A stretch of 45,058 nucleotides of DNA from Nostoc sp. T09 (GTDB lineage Bacteria > Cyanobacteriota > Cyanobacteriia > Cyanobacteriales > Nostocaceae): the NCBI RefSeq assembly GCF_002154695.1, contig NZ_MTAV01000092.1, forward strand, positions 1-45,058. Direction: 5' to 3'. Positions 1 to 7,997 of this stretch are shown piece by piece (position 1 is the stretch's first letter; every line of letters begins with the position of its first letter). Under the pieces are notes generated by a model. It saw only the letters and a program-made list of their open reading frames with translations. It was not told where the DNA came from and made no database searches. The translations under genes were made by a program, and so were the position numbers.

Positions 1-72
1 GATTTGTTACTGGGATTCAATCATTTAATTGCCGCAATGAATCAATTTAAACCCTGTTATACTTCTGGATGA
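1..72 (+). CDS. Possible 3' end of a gene truncated by the window edge
   Basis: The first frame is open from base 1 to a TGA at 70-72 and encodes 23 residues that read like an ordinary protein tail (hydrophobic DLLLGFNHLIAAM, then a polar end). There is too little sequence to name a family, and a 23-codon open stretch can occur by chance, so this is only a possible partial gene. Bases 73-331 after it are AT-rich and hold nothing I recognise. Confidence 0.22.
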   Translation, partial: DLLLGFNHLIAAMNQFKPCYTSG

Positions 73-331
73 TTTAGCTTCTTTACTACTTGCTTATTCC
101 GGAAAGTGACAGAAGAGGGCTAAGCGTTTAAGGTAAATTTAGTATTAGATGGATTGAAAGAACTTCTAGGTGAGCGCTAAAAAGAGTTACACTTAAAGTA
201 TTTATATTATTTGTTAATAAATTGCATAATATGTAATTTTTTAAACTAATTACATTTAACAAACCGAGTTTAAATTCTTCTTTAATGATGAATTCACTTA
301 GTTATTACGATAAGATGAATAAGAATTTATA

Positions 332-778
332 TTATACACAGTTTTTTATTACAATTACTTGTACTATTTGTATTGCCAGATCTCTGGGAATTTCTAAGGC
401 TTGATACAGATCATTTAAAAAATTTGTTTCTTCGTCTGTAACCATACCCTTAGATAGTAACAAATCTGTAGCTACTGCGAATGCTGCTTCACGTAAGTCT
501 TGAGTTAAGGATTCTTTGGCTGTATTGAATAAAACATTTAAACCATCCTGGCGCAGGATGCTGAGGATTTTTTCCAATAGTCTGGTTATCAGATCATTGG
601 TATAATTTCTAAAAAGCTTCAACCGAGATAGAACTGAGGAGATACAACGCGCTTCATCATCTGAGAGATAACCATCTACAGATGTTGCAGCCAGTGTGAG
701 AGCGGCAAAAGCTTCCGCTGGACTTAGTGTCGCTTGAGCCTGACTGTTTGTACCCAATACCGTGTCTAATGAACCCAT
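332..778 (-). CDS. TerB-like (tellurite resistance TerB family) protein
   Basis: A soluble, all-helical protein of 148 aa. The stretch SPAEAFAALTLAATSVDGYL near residues 19-38, followed by an acidic DDEAR and a second helical repeat around residues 95-125 (AAFAVATDLLLSKG then TDEE), is the two-lobed acidic-helix pattern of the TerB fold. Family members are thought to bind metal ions or act as scaffolds near membranes; no catalytic role is established. The ATG at 778 has a good Shine-Dalgarno (AAGGAG about 9 bases upstream) lying inside the end of the preceding 70-aa gene, and the two genes overlap by 13 bases, which points to translational coupling. It is the last gene of a compact three-gene set. 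Family assignment is by pattern only; a stand-alone cyanobacterial TerB protein has no proven link to tellurite. Confidence 0.62.
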   Translation of the reverse strand: MGSLDTVLGTNSQAQATLSPAEAFAALTLAATSVDGYLSDDEARCISSVLSRLKLFRNYTNDLITRLLEKILSILRQDGLNVLFNTAKESLTQDLREAAFAVATDLLLSKGMVTDEETNFLNDLYQALEIPRDLAIQIVQVIVIKNCV

Positions 779-978
779 TGTAGTTGCTCCTTGATTAAGG
801 CCTCAATAGCGGTACAGTTGCTTGCACGTTCTATAACTTTCACGTGATTCTGCAACGCCGTGAGACTTTCATAGTTTAGTGTTCCCAGGATTTCTGGACA
901 GCGAACACATACACTCAATAGGTTTTGAGTCAAAAGTAAAACGCCAAGTTGAAACTTAGCGTTCTCCTGTCTTTTCAA
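766..978 (-). CDS. Small hypothetical protein, middle gene of the TerB-like set
   Basis: A 70-aa frame that I do not recognise. It overlaps the 45-aa gene upstream by 23 bases and the TerB-like gene downstream by 13 bases. Only non-ATG starts are available: the TTG at 978 opens the frame, and a GGAG sits just downstream of it, so the true start may be a later alternative codon. The C-terminal half (from about residue 35) is a predicted amphipathic helix with charged residues, and there are three cysteines (two near residues 24-28, one near 54). The overlap on both sides and shared strand support it as a real gene of the operon, but the lack of an ATG keeps confidence moderate. Confidence 0.5.
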   Translation of the reverse strand: MKRQENAKFQLGVLLLTQNLLSVCVRCPEILGTLNYESLTALQNHVKVIERASNCTAIEALIKEQLQWVH

Positions 979-1093
979 TCGTTTCTATTACTGCCAAACC
1001 TATACCAGAAGCTGCTATTAGGACTATTGCTGATATCAAATAGGCGTTGGTCAGCATCTGGAGGGCATCATTGAAGAAAATGTAGGTGGTCAT
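956..1093 (-). CDS. 45-aa single-pass membrane peptide, first gene of the TerB-like set
   Basis: A short frame starting at ATG 1093 with a clear Shine-Dalgarno (AGAGGTG about 7 bases upstream) and ending at TAA 956. The product begins MTTYIFFND, has one strongly hydrophobic segment at about residues 18-37 (AYLISAIVLIAASGIGLAVI) and ends in a charged tail (ETIEKTGER). I do not recognise a family. Its 3' end overlaps the 70-aa gene, which in turn overlaps the TerB-like gene, so the three are probably made from one message. A plausible reading is a membrane anchor or partner for the cytoplasmic TerB-like protein; that is inference from context only. Confidence 0.6.
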   Translation of the reverse strand: MTTYIFFNDALQMLTNAYLISAIVLIAASGIGLAVIETIEKTGER

Positions 1094-1796
1094 TACACTT
1101 CACCTCTATAACTCTGTGTTGCTAATGCTGTTTAATCTCTTCACACCCTGATTGGTGTATTTCGTTGAGAATTTACTAGCATTTGCATCTTAACAAAACT
1201 TTAGCTATTTAAAAACACATCTCAAACTTTTTCTTTTTGAAGTTTCTATAAATTTCCTTGGGATTTTGTTCAATACGTTACTGAAATAAATTAATGTCAA
1301 AAATAAATTAATACTAGCTATGTATTTATACTTAGATTGCATAGTAGCTGTAAATTATTATTTAAATTTTATTTAATTAAGATGTAAAGACAGATTTTTG
1401 AATCAATTCCTTACATAACCTATAGATGGAAAAAAGAAAAAGAAAAATTTTATAAGCAATGTTAGTAAATTTATTGGTTATTTATGTGCTTTTTTATCAT
1501 TTACAAAATAAATTATAAAATTATTAGGAATCAGGTGTCAAAGCGGCAATATTGTCCTGCCAAACAGCCAACTTTCCAACTGTCATAGGCTAATCGGTGG
1601 CAATTTCCCTACTTTTATGCTTGTTTGAGTCATAGCTATGTCGCTAGGCTGAAATAAAACTTCACAGTGCTATAGTTAAGAGCTTTGAGATCCACCAGTT
1701 CCTTTCTAATAAACATTATTACTGGATGGCTGTTACTTGTATTAAGCTCCTAGACTTTAGATACTTTATAGGTCTAACTAGAAGAAAGAAGAAATT
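1094..1796. other. AT-rich intergenic region, no gene seen
   Basis: About 700 bases with very low GC and stop codons in all frames. It should hold the promoter of the minus-strand small-gene set at its left end and the 3' end of the HDAC-family gene at its right end. I see no tRNA, no strong terminator with a T-run and no conserved palindrome. Confidence 0.5.
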
Positions 1797-2717
1797 TTAA
1801 ACTAAGCAGCGTCCGATTGTAGCCATTACTGATTGGGAAAGTGCTGGTAAATCATAACCACCTTCTAAACCAAAAAGAATTTTTCGAGTTAGCTCTAAAC
1901 AATAATCCATGAATAAACCATAGTCTGCTGGTTGTAAATTAATACTTGCTAAAGGATCTGCGGCATTGCCATCGTAACCAGCGCTAATAATTAATAAATC
2001 TGCTTGGAACTTGGCTAAAAAAGGTACTACTATCTTCTCAAATAGCGGCTGATATACTTCTATATTGCTACCAGGAGGTACAGGCAAATTCAATATATTA
2101 TTATGAAAACCACGTTCGGAGGCTTTACCCGTACCAGGATAGCAGGGATACTGATGTAGAGAACAGTAGGCAATTTGCGGCTGAGTTTCCACGATCGCCT
2201 GAGTACCATTACCATGATGTACATCCCAGTCGAGGATGGCTACACGGCTAATTCCAGGTTGTTGTAGAGCATAAAAAGCTGCGATCGCAGCATTAGAAAA
2301 TAAACAAAACCCCATACCTGTATCGCTTTCTGCATGGTGTCCAGGGGGGCGAGCTAGCACAAAAGCCGGATTCTCTGTTGCCAAAACCGTATCAACTCCA
2401 TCTAGCCAAGCACTCACTGCCAACAATGCCACATCATAACTGCGTGGAGAAACTGGCGTATCTCCATCCAAGTAACCCCCGCCAGTAGAAGCAATTTCCT
2501 TGACTTTGTTGATGTAATTTAAAGTATGAGCTTGTCCTAGTACAGACATTAGTAATGGCTTTTCAGATACTTGTGTGGGCGATTGCCAAGCAATTTTTTC
2601 TGCAAACTCAGCTTCCTTTAAAGCGTTGACGATCGCAGTCAAACGTTCTGGTCTTTCTGGATGGTAGTTTCCAGTCTTGTGATCCAGAAACTCATCGGAA
2701 TAGATGATCGGTAGCAT
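1797..2717 (-). CDS. Histone deacetylase / AcuC / acetylpolyamine amidohydrolase family protein
   Basis: A 306-aa zinc-dependent deacetylase fold, full length for bacterial members. The catalytic set is visible: the His pair at 127-128 in RPPGHH, zinc ligands D165 and H167 in DWDVHHGNGTQ, a third ligand D249 in SAGYD, and the catalytic Tyr at 288 in EGGYD. The N-terminus (HPERPERL, residues 19-26) is the usual opening of the family. The reaction is hydrolysis of an N-acetyl group from a lysine, a polyamine or a small metabolite; the substrate cannot be read from sequence. A bacterial role in reversing lysine acetylation or handling acetylpolyamines is possible. No Shine-Dalgarno is evident before the ATG. 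It stands alone, 278 bases from the next gene on the same strand. Confidence 0.9.
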   Translation of the reverse strand: MLPIIYSDEFLDHKTGNYHPERPERLTAIVNALKEAEFAEKIAWQSPTQVSEKPLLMSVLGQAHTLNYINKVKEIASTGGGYLDGDTPVSPRSYDVALLAVSAWLDGVDTVLATENPAFVLARPPGHHAESDTGMGFCLFSNAAIAAFYALQQPGISRVAILDWDVHHGNGTQAIVETQPQIAYCSLHQYPCYPGTGKASERGFHNNILNLPVPPGSNIEVYQPLFEKIVVPFLAKFQADLLIISAGYDGNAADPLASINLQPADYGLFMDYCLELTRKILFGLEGGYDLPALSQSVMATIGRCLV

Positions 2718-2995
2718 AGGGCGAAAAAATTGGGCAGCAATATCCTGAATGCCATTGTATCTTGACCAGTCTACCTACTTTTGGGCAAACTATGCTTGAC
2801 TCAACTCAAGAATTTTTATAGCCTTACTAAATCAAGATTTTAAGCCTGTGATCGCCAGTTGTTACCGCAGGCCAACGGAGAAATCATCACTAAAGCTGGG
2901 ATAGCTCCAAAACTAATGCCTTATCGTAGGCTATGAAATCTTGGCTCCCATAGTTTTTGATTACAGTCACACTACTAGAATTTTTACTGTGTACT

Positions 2996-3490
2996 TTACT
3001 CAGGTAAATTAGCAAATACCTGCACAACCAGATCTTTGGTTTTAGTTTCTAAATGCTGCCAATCGACTTCTCCCATCTCATCAATTAAACTAGTGTCAAT
3101 CTCAGAGAAATCGGCATTAAAGATATCTGGGCTGTAGTTAATAAAACATACTTGGTAACACAGCTCCCACAAATCGATAGTTATCTGCTGCTCTTGACGC
3201 TGCAAACGTAGATGATATCCTGGATGGGGCATTGGCAGACGGGAAAGCGTTTCTCTGATTTCATCTGCTTGTTCGGGGGTTGCGGTTTCCATGTCTTGCA
3301 ACAGCTGAGTCACAGTTGCTTTGGTTTCATCGGTGGTACTGGCAGGCCAAATCAATACATCATGATAAGTTCCTGTCCAAGAAGACACATCTAGTTGCTT
3401 GCGAATATTATCAACCACACGGATGAAAGCAGGCTGCATCAGGATTTCAGCCTGCTGCCAGGTGACAGAGTTGTTTATTTTGGGTGGCAT
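2996..3490 (-). CDS. Conserved hypothetical protein, 164 aa
   Basis: I do not recognise a named family. The protein is soluble and acidic, without signal peptide or membrane segment. It is rich in Trp and Gln in its first third (WQQAEILMQPAFIRVVDNIR), has a short helical acidic insert around residues 55-80, and an aromatic segment (DLWELCYQVCF) near residues 106-116 typical of a buried strand. The gene is divergent from the Ser/Thr kinase gene with a 164-base shared upstream region, so the two may be co-regulated. The start is the ATG at 3490; the upstream sequence has no strong Shine-Dalgarno. Confidence 0.65.
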   Translation of the reverse strand: MPPKINNSVTWQQAEILMQPAFIRVVDNIRKQLDVSSWTGTYHDVLIWPASTTDETKATVTQLLQDMETATPEQADEIRETLSRLPMPHPGYHLRLQRQEQQITIDLWELCYQVCFINYSPDIFNADFSEIDTSLIDEMGEVDWQHLETKTKDLVVQVFANLPE

Positions 3491-3654
3491 TGCTAATCAA
3501 AAAAGATGTTGAAACAAAAATTAACAATCTATGTTTATTAAAAAAATTACATTTTTAGTTCAAATCTTTTCTCAAGATAGCGGATTTCATGGAGGAAAAT
3601 TTGGAGATATTGATTAGCATCTGGAAAATTGGGTGTTAACACTGGGGAAAGAAT

Positions 3655-5586
3655 ATGATCGGCAAGCTACTAGACCATCGTTACCAAGTAATTAGAGTCT
3701 TAGCTCTAGGAGGATTTGGTCAAACCTACATCGCTCAAGATACTAGGCGGCCAGGCAATCCTATTTGCGTTGTCAAGCACCTGAAACCCACTAGTTCCGA
3801 CCCCAGGATTTTTGACACAGCCAAGCGCCTGTTCAGCAGTGAGGCGGAAACATTAGAGCTTCTGGGCAAGCACGATCAAATACCTCGGCTTTTGGCTTAT
3901 TTTGACGAAAATCAAGAATTCTATTTAGTACAAGAATTTATTGAAGGAAATACCCTGAGTGAAGAACTCTTACCAGGTAAGAGCTGGAGTGAAACTCAGG
4001 TTGTTCAACTGTTGCAAGAAGTGCTGGGTATTTTAGAATTTGTACACAGTCAAGGCGTAATTCACCGCGACATCAAGCCAGATAATATTATCCGTCGGGC
4101 TTCTGACAATAAATTAGTTTTAGTAGACTTTGGGGCAGTTAAACAACTACGTACACAATTGGTTGCGTCTGGGGGACAACCTACTGCTACGGTAGTTATT
4201 GGTACTCCCGGTTATATGCCTACAGAACAAGGGCAAGGCAAACCCCGTCCAAATAGCGATATCTATTCTTTAGGTATAATTGCTATTCAAGCTATAACAG
4301 GACTAACAGCGACAGCATTACAAGAAGATCCAAATACAGGCGAACTTCTCTGGCAGCATTTAGTAACTGTAAATTCCAAATTGGCAGCAGTTTTGAGCAA
4401 AATGGTGCGTTATCACTTTAAAGACCGCTACCAAAATGCAACAGAAGCACTGCAAGCTTGTAGAGAGTTGATGACTCCTGTTGCTGTCGCCTCTAAGCTA
4501 GAGGAATTTCGCCAAAATTCTAGCTCTCAGCAAAATCAAACTCCTACTCAAGTTTCTCGGCAGCAAACTGTCGCAGTTGCACCAGCGAATAAAGTGGTTG
4601 CTAAACCTGTCCGTCAAGACTCTAACAAACCTGACCCATTACCTTTAATAGTTGGGCTTTTATTAGCAGGCGGTGCTGCTGCTTTAGTCACAAATTTCTA
4701 TCCAAGTGTGAAGAATTTAGCAGCTAATTTAACAGGTAATGATACTACTTTGGCTAATAACTGTTTAGCTGTTGTCGTGGGGAATTCTAATATTCGTTCT
4801 GAACCTAGTGACATCAATTCTGATAGTATTGTGCAAACAGTTAACAAGAATACTAAGTTTGAGGTCACTGGTAAACAAACAAAACTGGGTTGGGTAGAAG
4901 TAAAACTTAACTCAGGAAAATTGGCTTGGGCACACTCGGCTGTGATAGGAAATAATGAACAATGGAAGTCTTGTTTACGAGACAGAGGTATTGCAATTAG
5001 GACAGTAGATGATAATACTCTAATTGCTAACCGACCGCTGCCGAAACCAAAACCTAAATCTAGTAAGGTAGCAACTTCATCACCCAATAGTTCAGAGCCA
5101 TTCCGGTCAGAACCATTTACTTCTGACTCGGAAAAATCAGAGCGATCGCAATCTACTGATAATAGCGCTCAGGTTTTGGAGGAAGCCAAGAAAAAATATG
5201 AATCAGGAGATTTACCAGGAGCGATCGCGCTGCTAAAATCGGTACCGAAAACGGCTTCTTTTAGTTTCAAAGAAACTGCTGTGATGATTGCCCAGTGGCA
5301 GCAAGATTGGGCTAAAGCAGATGCTTTATTTAATGACATTAATACGGCAGTAGCACAAGGTCAATGGGATAAAGTTTTGGATTATCAAAAACACCCAGAA
5401 AAGTTGCCTAACATTAAATATTGGCAAAATAAATTAGAACCATTATTTAAACAAGCTGCGGAAAATATAGCCAAGCAAGGACTATCTCAAATCGAGAAAT
5501 ATGGTAACAAGCATTTACCAAACCAGGAAAAACCAAATACGATGAATAACTCAGTCCCCCAAAAAACCGATAATAATAATTTGTAA
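3655..5586 (+). CDS. Transmembrane Ser/Thr protein kinase with SH3-like domain
   Basis: A Hanks-type kinase of 643 aa. Domains in order: kinase about 10-270, a low-complexity linker, one membrane span about 329-348 (IVGLLLAGGAAALV), a bacterial SH3-like domain about 370-432 (NIRSEPS start, then WVEVKL and WAHSAV), a Ser-rich linker, and a helical C-terminus about 510-620 resembling a tetratricopeptide helix pair. Kinase motifs are intact: glycine loop GGFGQTY (19-25), Lys41, HRDIKPDN (137-144, catalytic Asp139), DFG (158-160) and GTPGYMPTEQ in the activation segment. The kinase faces the cytoplasm and the SH3-like part should face the periplasm or lumen, as a sensor of wall or ligand. The start has GGGGAAAG about 5 bases before the ATG. 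It phosphorylates Ser/Thr on unknown targets; the next gene carries an FHA domain, a phosphothreonine reader. Confidence 0.92.
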   Translation: MIGKLLDHRYQVIRVLALGGFGQTYIAQDTRRPGNPICVVKHLKPTSSDPRIFDTAKRLFSSEAETLELLGKHDQIPRLLAYFDENQEFYLVQEFIEGNTLSEELLPGKSWSETQVVQLLQEVLGILEFVHSQGVIHRDIKPDNIIRRASDNKLVLVDFGAVKQLRTQLVASGGQPTATVVIGTPGYMPTEQGQGKPRPNSDIYSLGIIAIQAITGLTATALQEDPNTGELLWQHLVTVNSKLAAVLSKMVRYHFKDRYQNATEALQACRELMTPVAVASKLEEFRQNSSSQQNQTPTQVSRQQTVAVAPANKVVAKPVRQDSNKPDPLPLIVGLLLAGGAAALVTNFYPSVKNLAANLTGNDTTLANNCLAVVVGNSNIRSEPSDINSDSIVQTVNKNTKFEVTGKQTKLGWVEVKLNSGKLAWAHSAVIGNNEQWKSCLRDRGIAIRTVDDNTLIANRPLPKPKPKSSKVATSSPNSSEPFRSEPFTSDSEKSERSQSTDNSAQVLEEAKKKYESGDLPGAIALLKSVPKTASFSFKETAVMIAQWQQDWAKADALFNDINTAVAQGQWDKVLDYQKHPEKLPNIKYWQNKLEPLFKQAAENIAKQGLSQIEKYGNKHLPNQEKPNTMNNSVPQKTDNNNL

Positions 5587-5641
5587 GATTTTTTATATTG
5601 TTAAAGTTGGTCCATCATGTTCCAAAGCCAGGGAGTATTCT

Positions 5642-5657
5642 CTAGCAAGGTTGCTAG
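5642..5657 (+). terminator. Short inverted repeat after the kinase gene
   Basis: CTAGCAA-GG-TTGCTAG is a perfect 7-bp inverted repeat about 55 bases after the kinase stop codon. There is no T-run, so it is a weak terminator candidate or a processing hairpin rather than a clear intrinsic terminator. Confidence 0.25.
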
Positions 5658-5868
5658 CTAACTTGTGGTAAGCCCTATTCAGCTTATATAAATTCATCGT
5701 GAACTTGCATAATTCTCTCCCAACTTTCTGAGATATTTAAATATATATATGGTTTAGTGCGAAATTTTTATTGGGCACAGTGAATCTTATAGTATCTAAT
5801 GGTCGTGGGGTGTATCCTTTGATTCAGCAAAGCAATTTTCAAGATAAGTGGAAAGGTGAGGGTGGAAC

Positions 5869-7560
5869 ATGCCATATTTAATCTACGCCCCTAACACTCC
5901 TCAAGAAAGACCTCATCAATTGAAGTTTGGTCTTAACACTATCGGACGTAGCGGTGATAACACCATTGTGCTTACAGATGAGAGCTTATCTCGTTATCAT
6001 GCAGAAATTATAATTGCTGAGGATCGGATCGCCATTAAGGATCTGCAAAGCCTTAATCACACTTTTGTCAATAATGCCAAAATTGATCAATACGAACTTA
6101 AGGACGGAGATTTAATTAATTGTGGCAACGTGGAGTTAAAATTTGTTGACAAAATTAACGCTACACCCACACCTTCTAGTATTAACTCTAAACAAGCATC
6201 TATAAGCGAACAAGACTGTCAAATAACTATTCCTGAGACGATTGTTAAACAATTCTCCACTGAGCAAAGCCGCTTTAAAATGCAGGACTTACTGGATTCT
6301 CCAGGGAGAGGAGATTCACTTCTACGGCTTTCACATCGGGGTAGTAATCAGCGGACAGTAGATAAATTAAAAATCTTGCTAGAGGTGAGCAAACAGCTTT
6401 CTTCTCCTGAGGAGCCTGACCGACTGTTAGAGAAGATTCTCGATTTACTATTTGAGATTATCAATGTAGACCGAGCGGTAATCTTGATGGTGAATGAAAC
6501 AACAAAGCAGCTCGAACACAAAGCTGTAAAGTTGCGCTCAGGAATTTCTAGTGAGAATCAATTTTATAGTAAAAATATTACAAATTATGTATATAAAAAT
6601 GGCACTGCAATTTTAACTACTGATGCCTGTCTCGATCAACGGTTTAATGATTCAGAGTCTGTTTTTGTACAAACCATTCGTGCTTCAATGTGCATTCCTC
6701 TCAAACCAAGAGAGGAAGTGATTGGGGTATTATACGTTGATAATTTGTCTTTGTCGGATGTTTACTCTGACGAAGATGTGGAATTTCTGACTGCTTTAGC
6801 TAACCAGGCTGCGATCGCTATTGACAACGCCAATCTTTACAAGAAAATTGAAGCTGAAGCAGTCATGCGTAATAAGCTAGAGCGATTCTTTCCCGAAGCT
6901 GTTAGGAAAAAGCTTAAGGAAGAAGTTAACTTGGGAATTGTCGACACAGAAGTAACAGCTCTGTTTGCTGATATTACTAATTTCACAAAAATGTCTTCTA
7001 CAATGCAGCCGCGTCAAGTGATTGCGATGCTGAATGAGTACTTCGAGGTCATGGTAGAGGAGATTGTCTTTCAATATGAAGGCACTTTGGAGAAATATAT
7101 TGGAGATGCCTTATTCGCTATTTGGGGTGCTCCTTATCGTAAGCCCGATGATGCAGAAAGAGCCATACAAGCAGCAATTGATATGCAGTGGGCAGTACAG
7201 CGGCTCAATCAACAATGGGTGCAGCAGGGTAAGCAACCGATTCAAATCCACATTGGGCTGAATACGGGAAAAGTAGCAGCAGGCAATATCGGCTCAGACA
7301 AACTTATTCAGTACGCTACTATTGGTGATACAACAAATGTCACCAGTAGAATATGTAATGTTGCCCAAGCTGGAGAGATAGTTATATCTCAAACAACATT
7401 TGATCGTTTGAGGGCGATGAATTTGCCTTTTGAAAAAATGCCCCTTGTTCAAGTTAAAGGTCAAGATCAGCCTTTACAACTCTATCGCCTGCTCTGGAAT
7501 TTATTGCCATCAAAGTATTCTCAAGGTGTAGGAGTTGTAAATATAGCTGTGTCAAGGTAG
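5869..7560 (+). CDS. FHA-GAF class III nucleotide (adenylate) cyclase
   Basis: A soluble 563-aa signalling enzyme. Residues 1-95 are an FHA domain with the phosphothreonine-binding set GRSGDN (26-31), S41-R42 and H44. Residues about 165-325 are a GAF domain (SMCIPLK and VIGVLYVDN signatures). Residues about 355-545 are a class III cyclase domain with both metal-binding aspartates, D368 (FADITNFT) and D413 (YIGDALFA), the substrate Lys409, and N490/R494 for transition-state stabilisation (NVTSR). The product is expected to be cAMP. By my alignment the second base-specifying residue, Asp or Thr in known adenylate cyclases, is Ala483 (QYATIGD), so nucleotide specificity is not certain. FHA plus cyclase architecture is known from cyanobacterial cyclases such as those named Cya in Anabaena; I cannot say which one. 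The upstream kinase, 282 bases away on the same strand, is a candidate source of its phosphothreonine ligand. A GTGAGGGTGG stretch precedes the ATG. Confidence 0.9.
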   Translation: MPYLIYAPNTPQERPHQLKFGLNTIGRSGDNTIVLTDESLSRYHAEIIIAEDRIAIKDLQSLNHTFVNNAKIDQYELKDGDLINCGNVELKFVDKINATPTPSSINSKQASISEQDCQITIPETIVKQFSTEQSRFKMQDLLDSPGRGDSLLRLSHRGSNQRTVDKLKILLEVSKQLSSPEEPDRLLEKILDLLFEIINVDRAVILMVNETTKQLEHKAVKLRSGISSENQFYSKNITNYVYKNGTAILTTDACLDQRFNDSESVFVQTIRASMCIPLKPREEVIGVLYVDNLSLSDVYSDEDVEFLTALANQAAIAIDNANLYKKIEAEAVMRNKLERFFPEAVRKKLKEEVNLGIVDTEVTALFADITNFTKMSSTMQPRQVIAMLNEYFEVMVEEIVFQYEGTLEKYIGDALFAIWGAPYRKPDDAERAIQAAIDMQWAVQRLNQQWVQQGKQPIQIHIGLNTGKVAAGNIGSDKLIQYATIGDTTNVTSRICNVAQAGEIVISQTTFDRLRAMNLPFEKMPLVQVKGQDQPLQLYRLLWNLLPSKYSQGVGVVNIAVSR

Positions 7561-7761
7561 TCCAGCCTTTGCAGTCTAGTAGGAGGCATTAGCGTGTTTA
7601 GTAAAGAACGGTTGTATAAATCCTTGCTTAACTGCCTCTTCAAATATAAATTGCTTATGAAGAATATTTAAATCAGCACCGCTAATTTGAGTAGGATCGT
7701 CCCAAGAAAAACATATAGCGGATTTCAAGGAATGTGAAGTACAGATACTCAGTCTTAAACC

Positions 7762-7794
7762 CAAGCATAAAGACTGTTTTACTTCTGAATTCTG
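7762..7794. repeat. 33-bp dispersed repeat, inverted copy at window end
   Basis: These 33 bases (beginning CAAGCATAAAGACTG and ending TTCTGAATTCTG) match the reverse complement of bases 45026-45058 with no mismatch that I can see. The second copy is cut by the window edge, so the repeat may be longer. Runs of GAATTC-rich sequence of this type are scattered in Nostoc-like genomes. Confidence 0.8.
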
Positions 7795-7920
7795 GATTTT
7801 GATACCTTTATTTTGCTATAAGTAATTCTCCTGAAAAAAGAAAACCTTGACAAGGTTTACTCATATTTAAGTTATTCATAGCTAGCTTCTTCATATTCTC
7901 TGAATTAAAAGTTTGGCAAA

Positions 7921-7938
7921 TGTACTGTTTTAAGTACA
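7921..7938. promoter_or_regulatory. Inverted repeat upstream of the GGDEF-EAL gene, possible operator
   Basis: TGTACT-GTTTTA-AGTACA is a perfect 6-bp inverted repeat with a 6-base spacer, 60 bases before the ATG at 7998. The GTAC half-sites recall the cyanobacterial SOS (LexA) box, but the spacing is too wide for that consensus. It may be bound by another dimeric regulator; no factor can be named. Confidence 0.25.
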
Positions 7939-7997
7939 GTGATGCAACGCGCATGATTGAAGTGAAAGTTTAAGAAATTCTAAATACCCTTGCACGA

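Larger units (their letters stand above)
7561..7997. other. Intergenic region with a dispersed repeat
   Basis: About 440 bases between the cyclase and the GGDEF-EAL gene. A short minus-strand frame (7576-7764) lies here; its N-terminal part is formed by repeat sequence, and its remaining 45 residues may be the tail of a decayed gene, but nothing supports it as functional. The dispersed repeat at 7762-7794 and an inverted repeat at 7921-7938 are listed separately. Confidence 0.4.

Noticed and set aside
7576-7764. 62-codon minus-strand frame in the gap before the GGDEF-EAL gene
   Set aside because: Its N-terminal third comes from dispersed repeat sequence, the start is TTG with no ribosome site, and no family is recognisable. 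The last 45 residues could be a gene remnant, but the evidence is too thin.
7921-7938. LexA (SOS) box upstream of the GGDEF-EAL gene
   Set aside because: The half-sites share GTAC, but the spacing between them is wider than the cyanobacterial consensus, so only a generic inverted repeat is reported.
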